Origin: Mesorhizobium sp. WSM3862
GTDB taxonomy: Bacteria; Pseudomonadota; Alphaproteobacteria; Rhizobiales; Rhizobiaceae
DNA length: 64,000 bases
Assembly (NCBI RefSeq): GCF_002294985.1
Contig: NZ_NSGE01000012.1
Span: 1-64,000 of the forward strand
Reading direction: 5' to 3'
The notes beneath the pieces are model-generated. The model did no database searches and had not been told where the DNA came from. It saw only the letters and a list, made by a program, of their open reading frames with translations. A program made the translations under genes and the position numbers. Shown here one piece after another: positions 57,147-64,000 of the stretch (position 1 is the first letter of the stretch; each line of letters opens with the position of its first letter).

Positions 57147-58166
57147 ATGCGCTTTATGATGAAATCGACATTGGTCGCCTTGGGGATAACGGCGCTCGCG
57201 GCAGCCGTGACGGCACCGGCGCGCGCGCAGGAATCGTCTTTCGGCCCGGCCGACGCGAAGGAAACCTACTACTGGATTTCCAACAAGGCCAACCTGCCGC
57301 TCTTCGTGCAATACGACTATGTCGGCATGAAGAAGATCGCCGAGGAGCTCGGCGTCAAGGTGGTTGTGGCCGGCCCGACCGATTTCGACCTGCCAGGCTT
57401 CATCGCCGCGGTCGATCAGGTCTGCGCCCAGAAGCCGAACGGCGTGTCCGTGGTGGGCGGCTGGGATCCGTCGCTGACGGAATCGGTCAAGAAGTGCCTG
57501 GAGCAGGGCGTCCCCACCGTCGTCGATGACGGCGACCTGCCGGACTCCGGACGTCTCGCCTACATCGGCACGAACTGGACGCAGGTCGGTGTTGCTCAGG
57601 CCAAGAAGATGATGGAGAAGCTGCCCAATGGCGGCAAGCTCGCCATGATGTCGATCATCAACGCCGGTAACATGCGGGAGGCAGTCGCCGGCTTCAAGGC
57701 CTATATCGAGGCCAATGGCGGCGGCAAATACAACATCGTCTCCAACGAGGACGACGGCGGCGATGCGCAGAAGGCGGCGCAGGTGACGGCCGCGATCCTC
57801 GCTGCCCATCCCGACATCGCCGGCTTAGCGGGCTTCGATTCGGAGTCGGGCGCCGGCATCGTGACCGCGTTGCGTGAGGCCGGCAAGAATCCGGGCGACA
57901 TCAAGGTGACGGCGATGGAGCAGACGCCGGACTTCTTCAAGACCGCCAAGGAAGGCTGGGTCGACGGCATAGTGGTGCAGAACCGCGAACTGTTCATCTA
58001 CTACGCGGTCAAGATCCTGCACGACTACAACCACAACGGACTGAAGTCCGCCGGCCTCGGCGCCAGCGACGGTGGCCGCCCGGTTCCGGACACGCTCGAC
58101 ACCGGCGTGCTGCTCGTCACCAAGGACAATGTCGACAAGGTGACGGCCGCGCTCGGCGTCAAGTAG
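57147..58166 (+). CDS. Sugar ABC transporter substrate-binding protein (RbsB-like)
   Basis: A 339-residue periplasmic protein. Signal peptide MRFMMKSTLVALGITALAAA ends at ARA-Q. Type I fold with DLPGFIAAVDQVCAQKPNGV, VPTVVDDGDLPDSGRLAYIG, and a late GFDSESGAGIVTALREAGK. Strong GGAGG precedes ATG 57147. The relatively high number of Trp/Tyr/Asp near the predicted cleft fits a polyol/sugar ligand; which one cannot be read. Confidence 0.92.
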   Translation: MRFMMKSTLVALGITALAAAVTAPARAQESSFGPADAKETYYWISNKANLPLFVQYDYVGMKKIAEELGVKVVVAGPTDFDLPGFIAAVDQVCAQKPNGVSVVGGWDPSLTESVKKCLEQGVPTVVDDGDLPDSGRLAYIGTNWTQVGVAQAKKMMEKLPNGGKLAMMSIINAGNMREAVAGFKAYIEANGGGKYNIVSNEDDGGDAQKAAQVTAAILAAHPDIAGLAGFDSESGAGIVTALREAGKNPGDIKVTAMEQTPDFFKTAKEGWVDGIVVQNRELFIYYAVKILHDYNHNGLKSAGLGASDGGRPVPDTLDTGVLLVTKDNVDKVTAALGVK

Positions 58167-58180
58167 TCGACCGCCACACT

Positions 58181-58195
58181 GAGGGCTCTGCCCTC
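58181..58195 (+). terminator. Short stem-loop after the binding-protein gene
   Basis: GAGGGC-TCT-GCCCTC forms a six-bp hairpin 15 bases after the stop codon. No T-run follows. A larger repeat (CCTCCG at 58200 with CGGAGG at ~58224) lies directly downstream. As with other binding-protein genes, it is likely an mRNA stabiliser or partial attenuator before the P450 gene rather than a full terminator. Confidence 0.4.
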
Positions 58196-58265
58196 TTGCC
58201 TCCGGCGTTTCACTCCCCGGCCGTCGGAGGCAACATCGAAGCCAGCCAACCCAGAAGTCGCGCCC

Positions 58266-59480
58266 ATGGCCGCAATGGTGACAACGGACGAACCGAACAT
58301 CCCGGACGAGGTGGACATCCACGATCCGGCGTTCGTTGCCGATCCATTCTCGGCTTTCGAGCATTTGCGCCGGAAATGTCCGGTAGCACGCTCGAACAAA
58401 TACGGGGGCTTTTGGTTGCTGAGCCGATACGACGATGTACGGAGCGCCGCAATCAATTGGCGCGACTACACGTCCAGCGTTCCCGGCGTGACGGCCATTC
58501 CCGTGATCACGCCGCGGACCGAACCCCAACTGCCGATCGAAATCGATCCGCCCCGGCATTCGCGTTATCGCGCCCTGGTCAACCCGGTCTTCGCGCCGCA
58601 GCGAATTGCCGCGATCACACCTCGCGTAAAAATGCTGGCCCGGTCGCTCTTCGAAAAGATGATCGCTGCGGGAAAGGCCGAGGCCGTTGCCGAATTCTGC
58701 GTGCCGGTTGCGATCACGTCGCTCGCGGCCTTCACCGACGTGCCGCTGCAAGACTCGGACAAGTGGGTCGGCTGGATCACCAGCATGTTCAACGTGAAGG
58801 ACCCGAGCGCTGGAGCGACGGCAAGCCGCGAACTCAACACCTATATCGAGACCCTCATTGCCGCGCGGCGCGCCAAGCCGACGGGCGATTTCGTCAGCAT
58901 GCTGATAGCGGCCGAGATTGACGGCGAAAGGCTCGACGACATTCAGATCCGCTCGTTCATGACCGTCGTGTTCGGCGCGGGTTTCGAGACCACGGCGGAC
59001 GCCCTTTCGGTCATGCTGCTCTGGCTGGCCGAGCATCCGGAGGCGCTGGATCGGCTTGCAAGCGAACCGAAGCTTGTTCCGACCGCGGTGGAGGAGTTCC
59101 TGCGCCATTCCTCGCCGATCGAGATTTTCGGCCGCAATGCCTCGCATGATTTGTGCCTGCACGGTCGCGATATAAGGCGGGGCGACATTGTGGCCCTTGG
59201 TTTCGGCGCGGCGAACCGGGACCCGTCGGTATTCGATGCGCCGGACGAGATGCGCCTCGATCGCAGTCCCAACAAGCATCTCACCTTCGGAGCCGGCCCG
59301 CATCTGTGCGCCGGCGCCGGCGTGGCGCGCATGGAAATGGCGGTGACGCTCGAAACGCTGATCGAGACCGGCGCGAGGCTCGCACCGGGATCGGAGCAAG
59401 AGCTTCGCTGGAAGACACGCGGCGACCGGCGCGGGCTCGCTCGACTGCCGCTCACAATCGACACGAGAAAGACGAACTGA
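58266..59480 (+). CDS. Cytochrome P450 in a sugar-catabolic operon
   Basis: A 404-residue soluble bacterial P450. I-helix oxygen-binding motif VVFGAGFETTADAL, K-helix Glu-X-X-Arg in VEEFLRHSSP, and heme loop FGAGPHLCAGAGVAR with axial Cys348 are all intact. The size and NRDPSVFDAPDEMRLDRSPN region match camphor-type (class I) enzymes that need a ferredoxin and reductase. It is 99 bases after the sugar-binding protein and 2 bases before the next gene, so it is part of the operon. Likely role: hydroxylation or O-dealkylation of the imported compound (inference). Confidence 0.94.
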   Translation: MAAMVTTDEPNIPDEVDIHDPAFVADPFSAFEHLRRKCPVARSNKYGGFWLLSRYDDVRSAAINWRDYTSSVPGVTAIPVITPRTEPQLPIEIDPPRHSRYRALVNPVFAPQRIAAITPRVKMLARSLFEKMIAAGKAEAVAEFCVPVAITSLAAFTDVPLQDSDKWVGWITSMFNVKDPSAGATASRELNTYIETLIAARRAKPTGDFVSMLIAAEIDGERLDDIQIRSFMTVVFGAGFETTADALSVMLLWLAEHPEALDRLASEPKLVPTAVEEFLRHSSPIEIFGRNASHDLCLHGRDIRRGDIVALGFGAANRDPSVFDAPDEMRLDRSPNKHLTFGAGPHLCAGAGVARMEMAVTLETLIETGARLAPGSEQELRWKTRGDRRGLARLPLTIDTRKTN

Positions 59481-59482
59481 AG

Positions 59483-60298
59483 ATGACGCTTCAACCCACC
59501 ACCCGCATCCGCTTCCACGGCGTGGCCGCCTACGAGATCGTGACGAGCAACGGGCTGCGCATCCTTTGCGACCCGTTCCTCGACCAGAATCCTGGAGCCG
59601 CGACCAAATCCACCGACTTCGACCATGTCGATCTGGTGATCGTCAGCCATGCGGCGTTCGATCATCTCGGCGACACCGACAAGATCGCCGCCGCGTACGG
59701 CTGTCCGGTTGTCTGCGGCGGCGAGGTGAAGGCCTGGCTGATGGATCGCGGCATCCCGGCCAGCCAGATCCGCGCGACGACCTGGGGCATTCGGGTCAAG
59801 GTGGCCGGCATTGAGATCCAGCCGCTGGAGTGCCATCACTGGTCGCAGATCAGGCTGATGGACAACTCCTTCATCTCCGGCGTGCCGATGGCCTTCATCG
59901 TCTATGCCGACGGGCTGCGCTTCTATCACTATGGCGATACCGCCATTTTCTCCGACCTGAAACTGCAGGGCGAATTCTATAAACCCAATGTCGGCTGCAT
60001 CGGCATCGCCAATCCGCAGGAGATCCTGCATCTCAATCCGATGCCGGGAGAAATGCTGACGGGCGAGATGAGTCCCTATGAAGGTGTGCTGGCGACCCAG
60101 TGGCTCGGACTCGAGACTGTCTTGCCGTGCCACTACATCACGCTCGATGGCGACAAGGACGTCGCCGCCTACATGGAACATCACGGCGCGGCCAGGGCTC
60201 GCGGCGAGGCCATTGCCGATCCCTATCTGCTGCGGGCCGGCGACTGGATCGAATTCGATGCCGATGGCAGGGTCGTGCGCCCCGCGAAGGCGGCATGA
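59483..60298 (+). CDS. Metallo-beta-lactamase-fold hydrolase (UlaG/YtkL-like)
   Basis: A 271-residue cytoplasmic MBL-fold protein. Metal ligands: VSHAAFDHLGD, QPLECHHWSQ, YHYGDTAIF, and a late LPCHYIT. The compact form resembles L-ascorbate-6-phosphate lactonase and the YtkL group. In this operon a lactonase or ester hydrolase role is likely (inference). ATG 59483 is two bases after the P450 stop; its own stop overlaps the alcohol dehydrogenase start. Confidence 0.88.
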   Translation: MTLQPTTRIRFHGVAAYEIVTSNGLRILCDPFLDQNPGAATKSTDFDHVDLVIVSHAAFDHLGDTDKIAAAYGCPVVCGGEVKAWLMDRGIPASQIRATTWGIRVKVAGIEIQPLECHHWSQIRLMDNSFISGVPMAFIVYADGLRFYHYGDTAIFSDLKLQGEFYKPNVGCIGIANPQEILHLNPMPGEMLTGEMSPYEGVLATQWLGLETVLPCHYITLDGDKDVAAYMEHHGAARARGEAIADPYLLRAGDWIEFDADGRVVRPAKAA

Positions 60299-61317
60299 TG
60301 CGGGCCGCCATTTTCGACCAGCCGCAGTCGATCCGCATCGGCGATGCGCCGAAGCCAGTTCCTGGGCCGGGCGAAGTGCTGGTACGCGTCGGGGCCGCGG
60401 GCCTTTGCGCCGGTGATCTCTATATCTATACCGGCAAGAACCCCTATGTGACCTATCCTCGGATCGGCTGTCACGAAATCGCCGGCAGGGTCGAGGCTTA
60501 CGGGCCAGGAGCGGCCGGTCCGAAGGTCGGGACGCGTGTCGTCGTCGACCCCTTCATCGGTTGCGGCCATTGCTATCCCTGTCGGATCGGCAAACGCAAT
60601 TGCTGCGCCAATCTCACCATCATCGGGGTGCATCGCGAAGGCGGCTTCGCTGAATTCGTCACCGCGCCCGCGGACAATCTGAACGTCGTGCCGGAGGGGC
60701 TCTCCGACTTTGAGGCGGCGTTCGCCGAGCCCGTCGCGATCGGCGTGCAGGGCTGCCGGCGCGGCATGGTCACGGGCGAGGACACGGTCCTCGTCCTTGG
60801 CGCGGGTCCGATCGGGCTGGCGATCGTCGAGGTCGCGCGGGCCCATGGCGCAAAGGTCTATGCCACGGATCTGTCGGCGGAGCGGCTGTCCACCGCCGCC
60901 GATCTGGGCGCAATCCCTGTGGCCGGCGGTGAAGGGCTGCTTGAACGGGTGACGGAGATCACGAACGGCGAAGGCATGCCCGTGGTGCTGGAGGCTACGG
61001 GGGCGGCGCCGGCGATGGAGCAGACCATCGATCTCGTTGCCGCGGGCGGCCGCGTCGTCATTCTCGGTCTCGTCAAGAAAGGACAAGGCGTCACGCTGCC
61101 CGGGCTGGATTTCACCCGCAAGGAGGTCACCATCCTCGGTTCGCGCGCCTCCGTCGATTGCTTTCCCGAGGCGATCGACCTGCTTGCGTCGGGCAAGATT
61201 CATTATCCCAAAATCGCCAGCAGCTTTGCGCTGTCTGAGGCGCCCACCGTCTTCAAAACACTCGCTGACAATCCGATGGCTCTGCACAAGGCCGTCTTCA
61301 TCCCGGAGGCCGCATGA
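60295..61317 (+). CDS. Zinc-binding alcohol dehydrogenase (MDR family)
   Basis: A 340-residue medium-chain dehydrogenase. Catalytic zinc ligands lie in GLCAGDLYIYTGK and GCHEIAGRVEA. Structural-zinc cysteines are in CGHCYPCRIGKRNCC. The Rossmann motif is LVLGAGPIGLAIVEVARAHG. Relatives oxidise sorbitol, threonine, galactitol and 3-deoxy sugar acids. ATG 60295 overlaps the preceding stop; the following FAH gene also overlaps (ATGA). Confidence 0.92.
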   Translation: MMRAAIFDQPQSIRIGDAPKPVPGPGEVLVRVGAAGLCAGDLYIYTGKNPYVTYPRIGCHEIAGRVEAYGPGAAGPKVGTRVVVDPFIGCGHCYPCRIGKRNCCANLTIIGVHREGGFAEFVTAPADNLNVVPEGLSDFEAAFAEPVAIGVQGCRRGMVTGEDTVLVLGAGPIGLAIVEVARAHGAKVYATDLSAERLSTAADLGAIPVAGGEGLLERVTEITNGEGMPVVLEATGAAPAMEQTIDLVAAGGRVVILGLVKKGQGVTLPGLDFTRKEVTILGSRASVDCFPEAIDLLASGKIHYPKIASSFALSEAPTVFKTLADNPMALHKAVFIPEAA

Positions 61318-62168
61318 AATTCGTCACTTTCTCTCACAGGCAGGCCGGGCATCGCCAGCACGCCGGCATTCTGGACGGCGAGCAGGTCGCCTGCCTGACC
61401 GAAGCAGGACTGGCAGCGTCGGTGCTCGAGGTCGTGCAAGGCGGCGGGGCGGCGCTGGAGAAAGTCCGCGCGGGACTTGCCAAGGCGCCGCGCTATGCGC
61501 TTGCCGATACTATCCTCGAAGCGCCCATTCGCCCCGGCAAAGTGCTCTGCTCCGGCATCAACTACAAAGGTCATGCCGAGGAAAACCCGAATGCCAAAAT
61601 GCCGACCGAGCCGTTCTTCTTCGCCAAGCTGCCGTCATCGGTGGTCGGGCCCGATGTGCGGGTCGAAAAGCCGGTCCGGACGGAGCAGATGGATTATGAG
61701 GTCGAATTCACGGCCGTGATCGGCAAACATCTGCACAAGGCTTCCGAAGCCGACGTGATGCCGGCGATCTTCGGCTATACGCTGCTCAACGACATCTCGG
61801 CCCGCGACGTCCAATTCAAGGACAACCAGATCACCATCGGCAAGAATTTCGCGGGCTTCGCACCGATCGGCCCATGCATCGTCACCGCTGATGAACTGAC
61901 CAGGCCGGACGACGTGGCGCTCAAGACAAGGCTGAACGGCAAGCTTTTGCAGAACGGCAGCACGTCGGACTGGCTGTTCTCGCTGCCGCGGCTGATATCC
62001 TTCCTTTCGCACTACGTGCCGCTGGAACCAGGCGACCTCGTCTCGACCGGAACGCCGGCGGGCGTCGGCGCCTTCCAGAAGCCGCAGATATTCATGAAGG
62101 CTGGCGACGTCGTGGAAATCGAGGCCGCCGGCATCGGTGTGCTTAGAACCCCCATTGTGGCCGGATAG
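61314..62168 (+). CDS. Fumarylacetoacetate-hydrolase-family protein
   Basis: A 284-residue FAH-family C-C hydrolase or hydratase. Metal-binding acids are in DYEVEFTAVIGK; other family marks are CSGINYKGHAEENPNAKMP, LLNDISARDVQFKDNQITIG, and VSTGTPAGVG. In non-phosphorylating L-fucose and L-rhamnose routes, FAH members cleave 2,4-diketo-3-deoxy acids formed by a dehydrogenase, matching its position after the zinc dehydrogenase. Alternatives are 2-hydroxyhepta-type hydratases of aromatic routes. Confidence 0.92.
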   Translation: MKFVTFSHRQAGHRQHAGILDGEQVACLTEAGLAASVLEVVQGGGAALEKVRAGLAKAPRYALADTILEAPIRPGKVLCSGINYKGHAEENPNAKMPTEPFFFAKLPSSVVGPDVRVEKPVRTEQMDYEVEFTAVIGKHLHKASEADVMPAIFGYTLLNDISARDVQFKDNQITIGKNFAGFAPIGPCIVTADELTRPDDVALKTRLNGKLLQNGSTSDWLFSLPRLISFLSHYVPLEPGDLVSTGTPAGVGAFQKPQIFMKAGDVVEIEAAGIGVLRTPIVAG

Positions 62169-62173
62169 AGGGC

Positions 62174-63241
62174 ATGGACCGGTCCCTGCGCATCGGCGTG
62201 ATCGGCTGCGGCTTCTTCGCGCAGAACCATTTGCATTCCTGGAGCGACCTCGCCGAACAGGGCGCCCAGCTTGCCGCCGTCTGCGACGTGGATGCCGCCA
62301 AGGCGCGCGCGGCCGGCGAGACATTCCGTGTGCCGTATTATTCGGACGCCGCAAAGATGCTCGAGGCCGAGCGCCTCGACGTGGCCGATATCGTGACACG
62401 CCGCGACACGCACAGGCCGTTGGCGGAAATGGCGCTCGCGCGCGGCCTGGCCACAATCGTGCAGAAGCCCTTCGCATCGACATGGGAAGATTGCATCGCG
62501 ATCGTCGAAGCTGCGCACAAGGCAAATGCGTGGCTTGCCGTGCATGAGAACTTTCGGTTTCAGGCGCCGATGCGCGCCATCCGCAAGGTAATCGACAGTG
62601 GCGCGATCGGAACACCGAGCTGGGCAAGGATACGCTTCAGGACCGGCTTCGACGTCTACAAGACCCAGCCCTATTTCTATGACGAGGAGCAGCTCGCGAT
62701 TGCCGATGTCGGTATCCACATGCTGGACCTGTCCCGCTTCTTCCTCGGCGAGGTCGAGCACATCTCCTGCGAAACACAGAAGCGCAATCCACGCATCCGC
62801 GCCGAGGACACGGCGACCATGCTGCTCAGGCATCAAAGTGGCGCGGTGTCGGTCGTGGAATGCACCTACGAGTCGCGCCGATTGCCGGATCATTTCCCTG
62901 AAACGCTGCTCGTCATCGAAGGTCCGAGGGGAGCCATTTCGCTCGAAACCGGTTGCAGCATGACGGTGACCAGCGACGGCGCGACGTGGACCGAAGACGC
63001 AAGCTCGCCGCTCCTGTCCTGGACCGCTTATCCCTGGCATGTCGCCCAGCAAGGCGTGATCGGTGCATGCGGCCATTTCCTCGACAGCCTGCAGCGCGGC
63101 GTTCCGCCCGAAACCAGCGGTGAGGACAATCTCAAGACATACGCGTTGGTCGATGCCGCCTATCGCGCCGCCAGCGAACGGCGCGCGGTCGAACCTAAGC
63201 GTTGGAACCATGGCTTAGCCAATGGCGGAGAGCGGCCATGA
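62174..63241 (+). CDS. Gfo/Idh/MocA-family sugar dehydrogenase
   Basis: A 355-residue NAD(P)-dependent dehydrogenase. N-terminal cofactor motif VIGCGFFAQNHLHSWSDL. The conserved EKP is QKP here (TIVQKPFASTW), still with the catalytic Lys. The C-terminal barrel has IADVGIHMLDLSRFFLGEVE with the catalytic Asp/His. Likely oxidises the C1 of the imported sugar to a lactone; D-apiose dehydrogenase (ApsD) belongs to this family. Start ATG 62174, five bases after the FAH stop. Confidence 0.92.
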   Translation: MDRSLRIGVIGCGFFAQNHLHSWSDLAEQGAQLAAVCDVDAAKARAAGETFRVPYYSDAAKMLEAERLDVADIVTRRDTHRPLAEMALARGLATIVQKPFASTWEDCIAIVEAAHKANAWLAVHENFRFQAPMRAIRKVIDSGAIGTPSWARIRFRTGFDVYKTQPYFYDEEQLAIADVGIHMLDLSRFFLGEVEHISCETQKRNPRIRAEDTATMLLRHQSGAVSVVECTYESRRLPDHFPETLLVIEGPRGAISLETGCSMTVTSDGATWTEDASSPLLSWTAYPWHVAQQGVIGACGHFLDSLQRGVPPETSGEDNLKTYALVDAAYRAASERRAVEPKRWNHGLANGGERP

Positions 63242-63576
63242 GCATTTCGCCTGCCGAAGCGGCCTTTGCCCTCACCGTCGTTTTCGATCTTGTCGAAGGG
63301 ACCTTTCCCGAATTCTACCGGCTCGTTTCGCAGAACGCGTCTCTGTCGGTGGAACTCGAGCCGGGATGTCTGCGCTTCGATGTGCTGACGCCGTTAGGCA
63401 CGCAAAAGCCGTCCCAGATATTCCTGTACGAGATCTATCGCGATCGGGCTGCCTTCGACCTGCACCTCGCTTCGGCTCACTATATGAGCTTCGATGCCAG
63501 CACGCGTGACATGGTGAGCCGCAAGACTGTCGTCACCTACAGGGTGGACGAGAATTCCAAGCAGGCGGTGGCATGA
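63238..63576 (+). CDS. Antibiotic-biosynthesis-monooxygenase (ABM) domain protein
   Basis: A 112-residue ferredoxin-fold protein: a VVFDLVEGTFPEFYRLVSQN strand-helix, EPGCLRFDVLTPLG, and FLYEIYRDRAAFDLHLASAH, the ABM/LsrG-type pattern. Members are small cofactor-free mono-oxygenases or isomerases such as LsrG, which acts on a sugar-like diketone. Overlaps both neighbours by four bases (ATGA twice), so it belongs tightly to the pathway. Confidence 0.88.
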   Translation: MSISPAEAAFALTVVFDLVEGTFPEFYRLVSQNASLSVELEPGCLRFDVLTPLGTQKPSQIFLYEIYRDRAAFDLHLASAHYMSFDASTRDMVSRKTVVTYRVDENSKQAVA

Positions 63577-64000
63577 CCGCCAATGCCGATCTCCTTGCGC
63601 TTTACGGCACCGACGAGCCGCTTCCGCAACGGAAGCTTCTTGCCGCCGGACCGCTGACCGCCGTTCTCGAGGACGGCAATCTGCGGACGATCTGTTTTGC
63701 CGGCGTGGAGGTGGTTCGGGCGATCAACTATCTTGCGCGCGATGCGTCCTGGGGGACTTACAAGGCCGAGCTTTCCAACATGCGAATTTCCGAGGACGGC
63801 ACGTCGTTCGAGCTTCGCTATGACGGACTCTGCGCCGGCCCGCAGGGACGTTTCGCCTATCGCATGAAGATTCGTGGCGACGCGTCGGGCGAGCTGACCT
63901 TGCAAGCGGATGGCGTGGCGCTCACCGATTTTCCCACCAACCGCACCGGTTTCGTGGTGCTTCATCCTTCAGAGGCGGCGGGCAAAAGGCTGACCATCCG
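63573..64000 (+). CDS. Partial lactonase-like protein (D-apionate lactonase-type N-terminus)
   Basis: The first 142 residues of a gene cut by the window edge. It reads LLALYGTDEPLPQRKLLAAG, FAGVEVVRAINYLARDASWG, and then LTDFPTNRTGFVVLHPSEAA. From memory this resembles the N-terminus of ApnL D-apionolactonases and related large uncharacterised rhizobial proteins (about 600 residues). I could not check it. Start overlaps the ABM stop (ATGA). If correct, the operon handles a branched or modified pentose lactone. Confidence 0.6.
   Translation, partial: MTANADLLALYGTDEPLPQRKLLAAGPLTAVLEDGNLRTICFAGVEVVRAINYLARDASWGTYKAELSNMRISEDGTSFELRYDGLCAGPQGRFAYRMKIRGDASGELTLQADGVALTDFPTNRTGFVVLHPSEAAGKRLTI

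Noticed and set aside
55824-57809. 661-codon leftward open frame opposite the sugar importer
   Set aside because: It runs antisense through three intact, motif-rich genes; the long opening is a by-product of GC-rich third positions.

Overview
The window reads as the chromosome of a high-GC alphaproteobacterium of the order Hyphomicrobiales, most likely Mesorhizobium or a near relative (inference). The reasons are a MucR/Ros-type remnant, a phasin gene, a thiCOSGE operon under a THI-box riboswitch, many ABC importers with dedicated regulators, and densely packed ATGA-overlapping operons. There is no rRNA, and I recognised no tRNA, CRISPR array or complete insertion sequence.

Layout. 1-766: end of a secreted, low-complexity beta-rich protein gene running off the left edge. 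1.5-15.2 kb: envelope/efflux block. One leftward operon encodes two complete RND pumps in tandem (adaptor-pump-adaptor-pump) with one outer-membrane factor. Upstream is a periplasmic LTxxQ (Spy/CpxP-like) gene, and divergent from that an OmpR-type two-component system. 15.4-16.7 kb: a decayed acetylxylan esterase fragment and a lone tyrosine recombinase. 17.0-21.6 kb: sulfonate-sulfur operon (TauABC-type importer, SsuD-type monooxygenase, NADPH:FMN reductase). 22.3-27.6 kb: thiamine operon thiC-O-S-G-E-D with TPP riboswitch, leftward. 27.7-29.3 kb: gene-poor, decayed DNA with a phasin gene and a comM fragment.

29.3-35.6 kb: L-threonate/erythronate-type four-carbon acid sugar catabolism. LtnD, OtnI and OtnK lie with an MFS importer on one strand; a LacI repressor and OtnC lie on the other; strong palindromic operators sit between them. 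The set would convert L-threonate to dihydroxyacetone phosphate. 36.0 kb: small conserved-looking protein. 36.4-43.7 kb: PotABCD-type importer divergent from a MocR regulator and a DadA-like FAD oxidase. 43.7-47.1 kb: MarR regulator divergent from a DHA2 multidrug exporter, then a Tat-exported metallo-beta-lactamase-fold hydrolase. 47.2-52.5 kb: LysR divergent from an RraA-type aldolase, D-2-hydroxyacid dehydrogenase, atypical SDR, MFS importer and RidA.

52.7-64.0 kb: FadR-type regulator divergent from a long catabolic operon that continues past the right edge: PanE-like reductase, RbsABC-type sugar importer, cytochrome P450, MBL-fold hydrolase, zinc alcohol dehydrogenase, FAH-family hydrolase, Gfo/Idh/MocA dehydrogenase, ABM-domain protein and a lactonase-like protein. 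A P450 embedded in a sugar/sugar-acid operon is the most unusual system in the window. My hypothesis is oxidative removal of an alkyl or other modifying group from an imported sugar or sugar acid, followed by a non-phosphorylating oxidation route.
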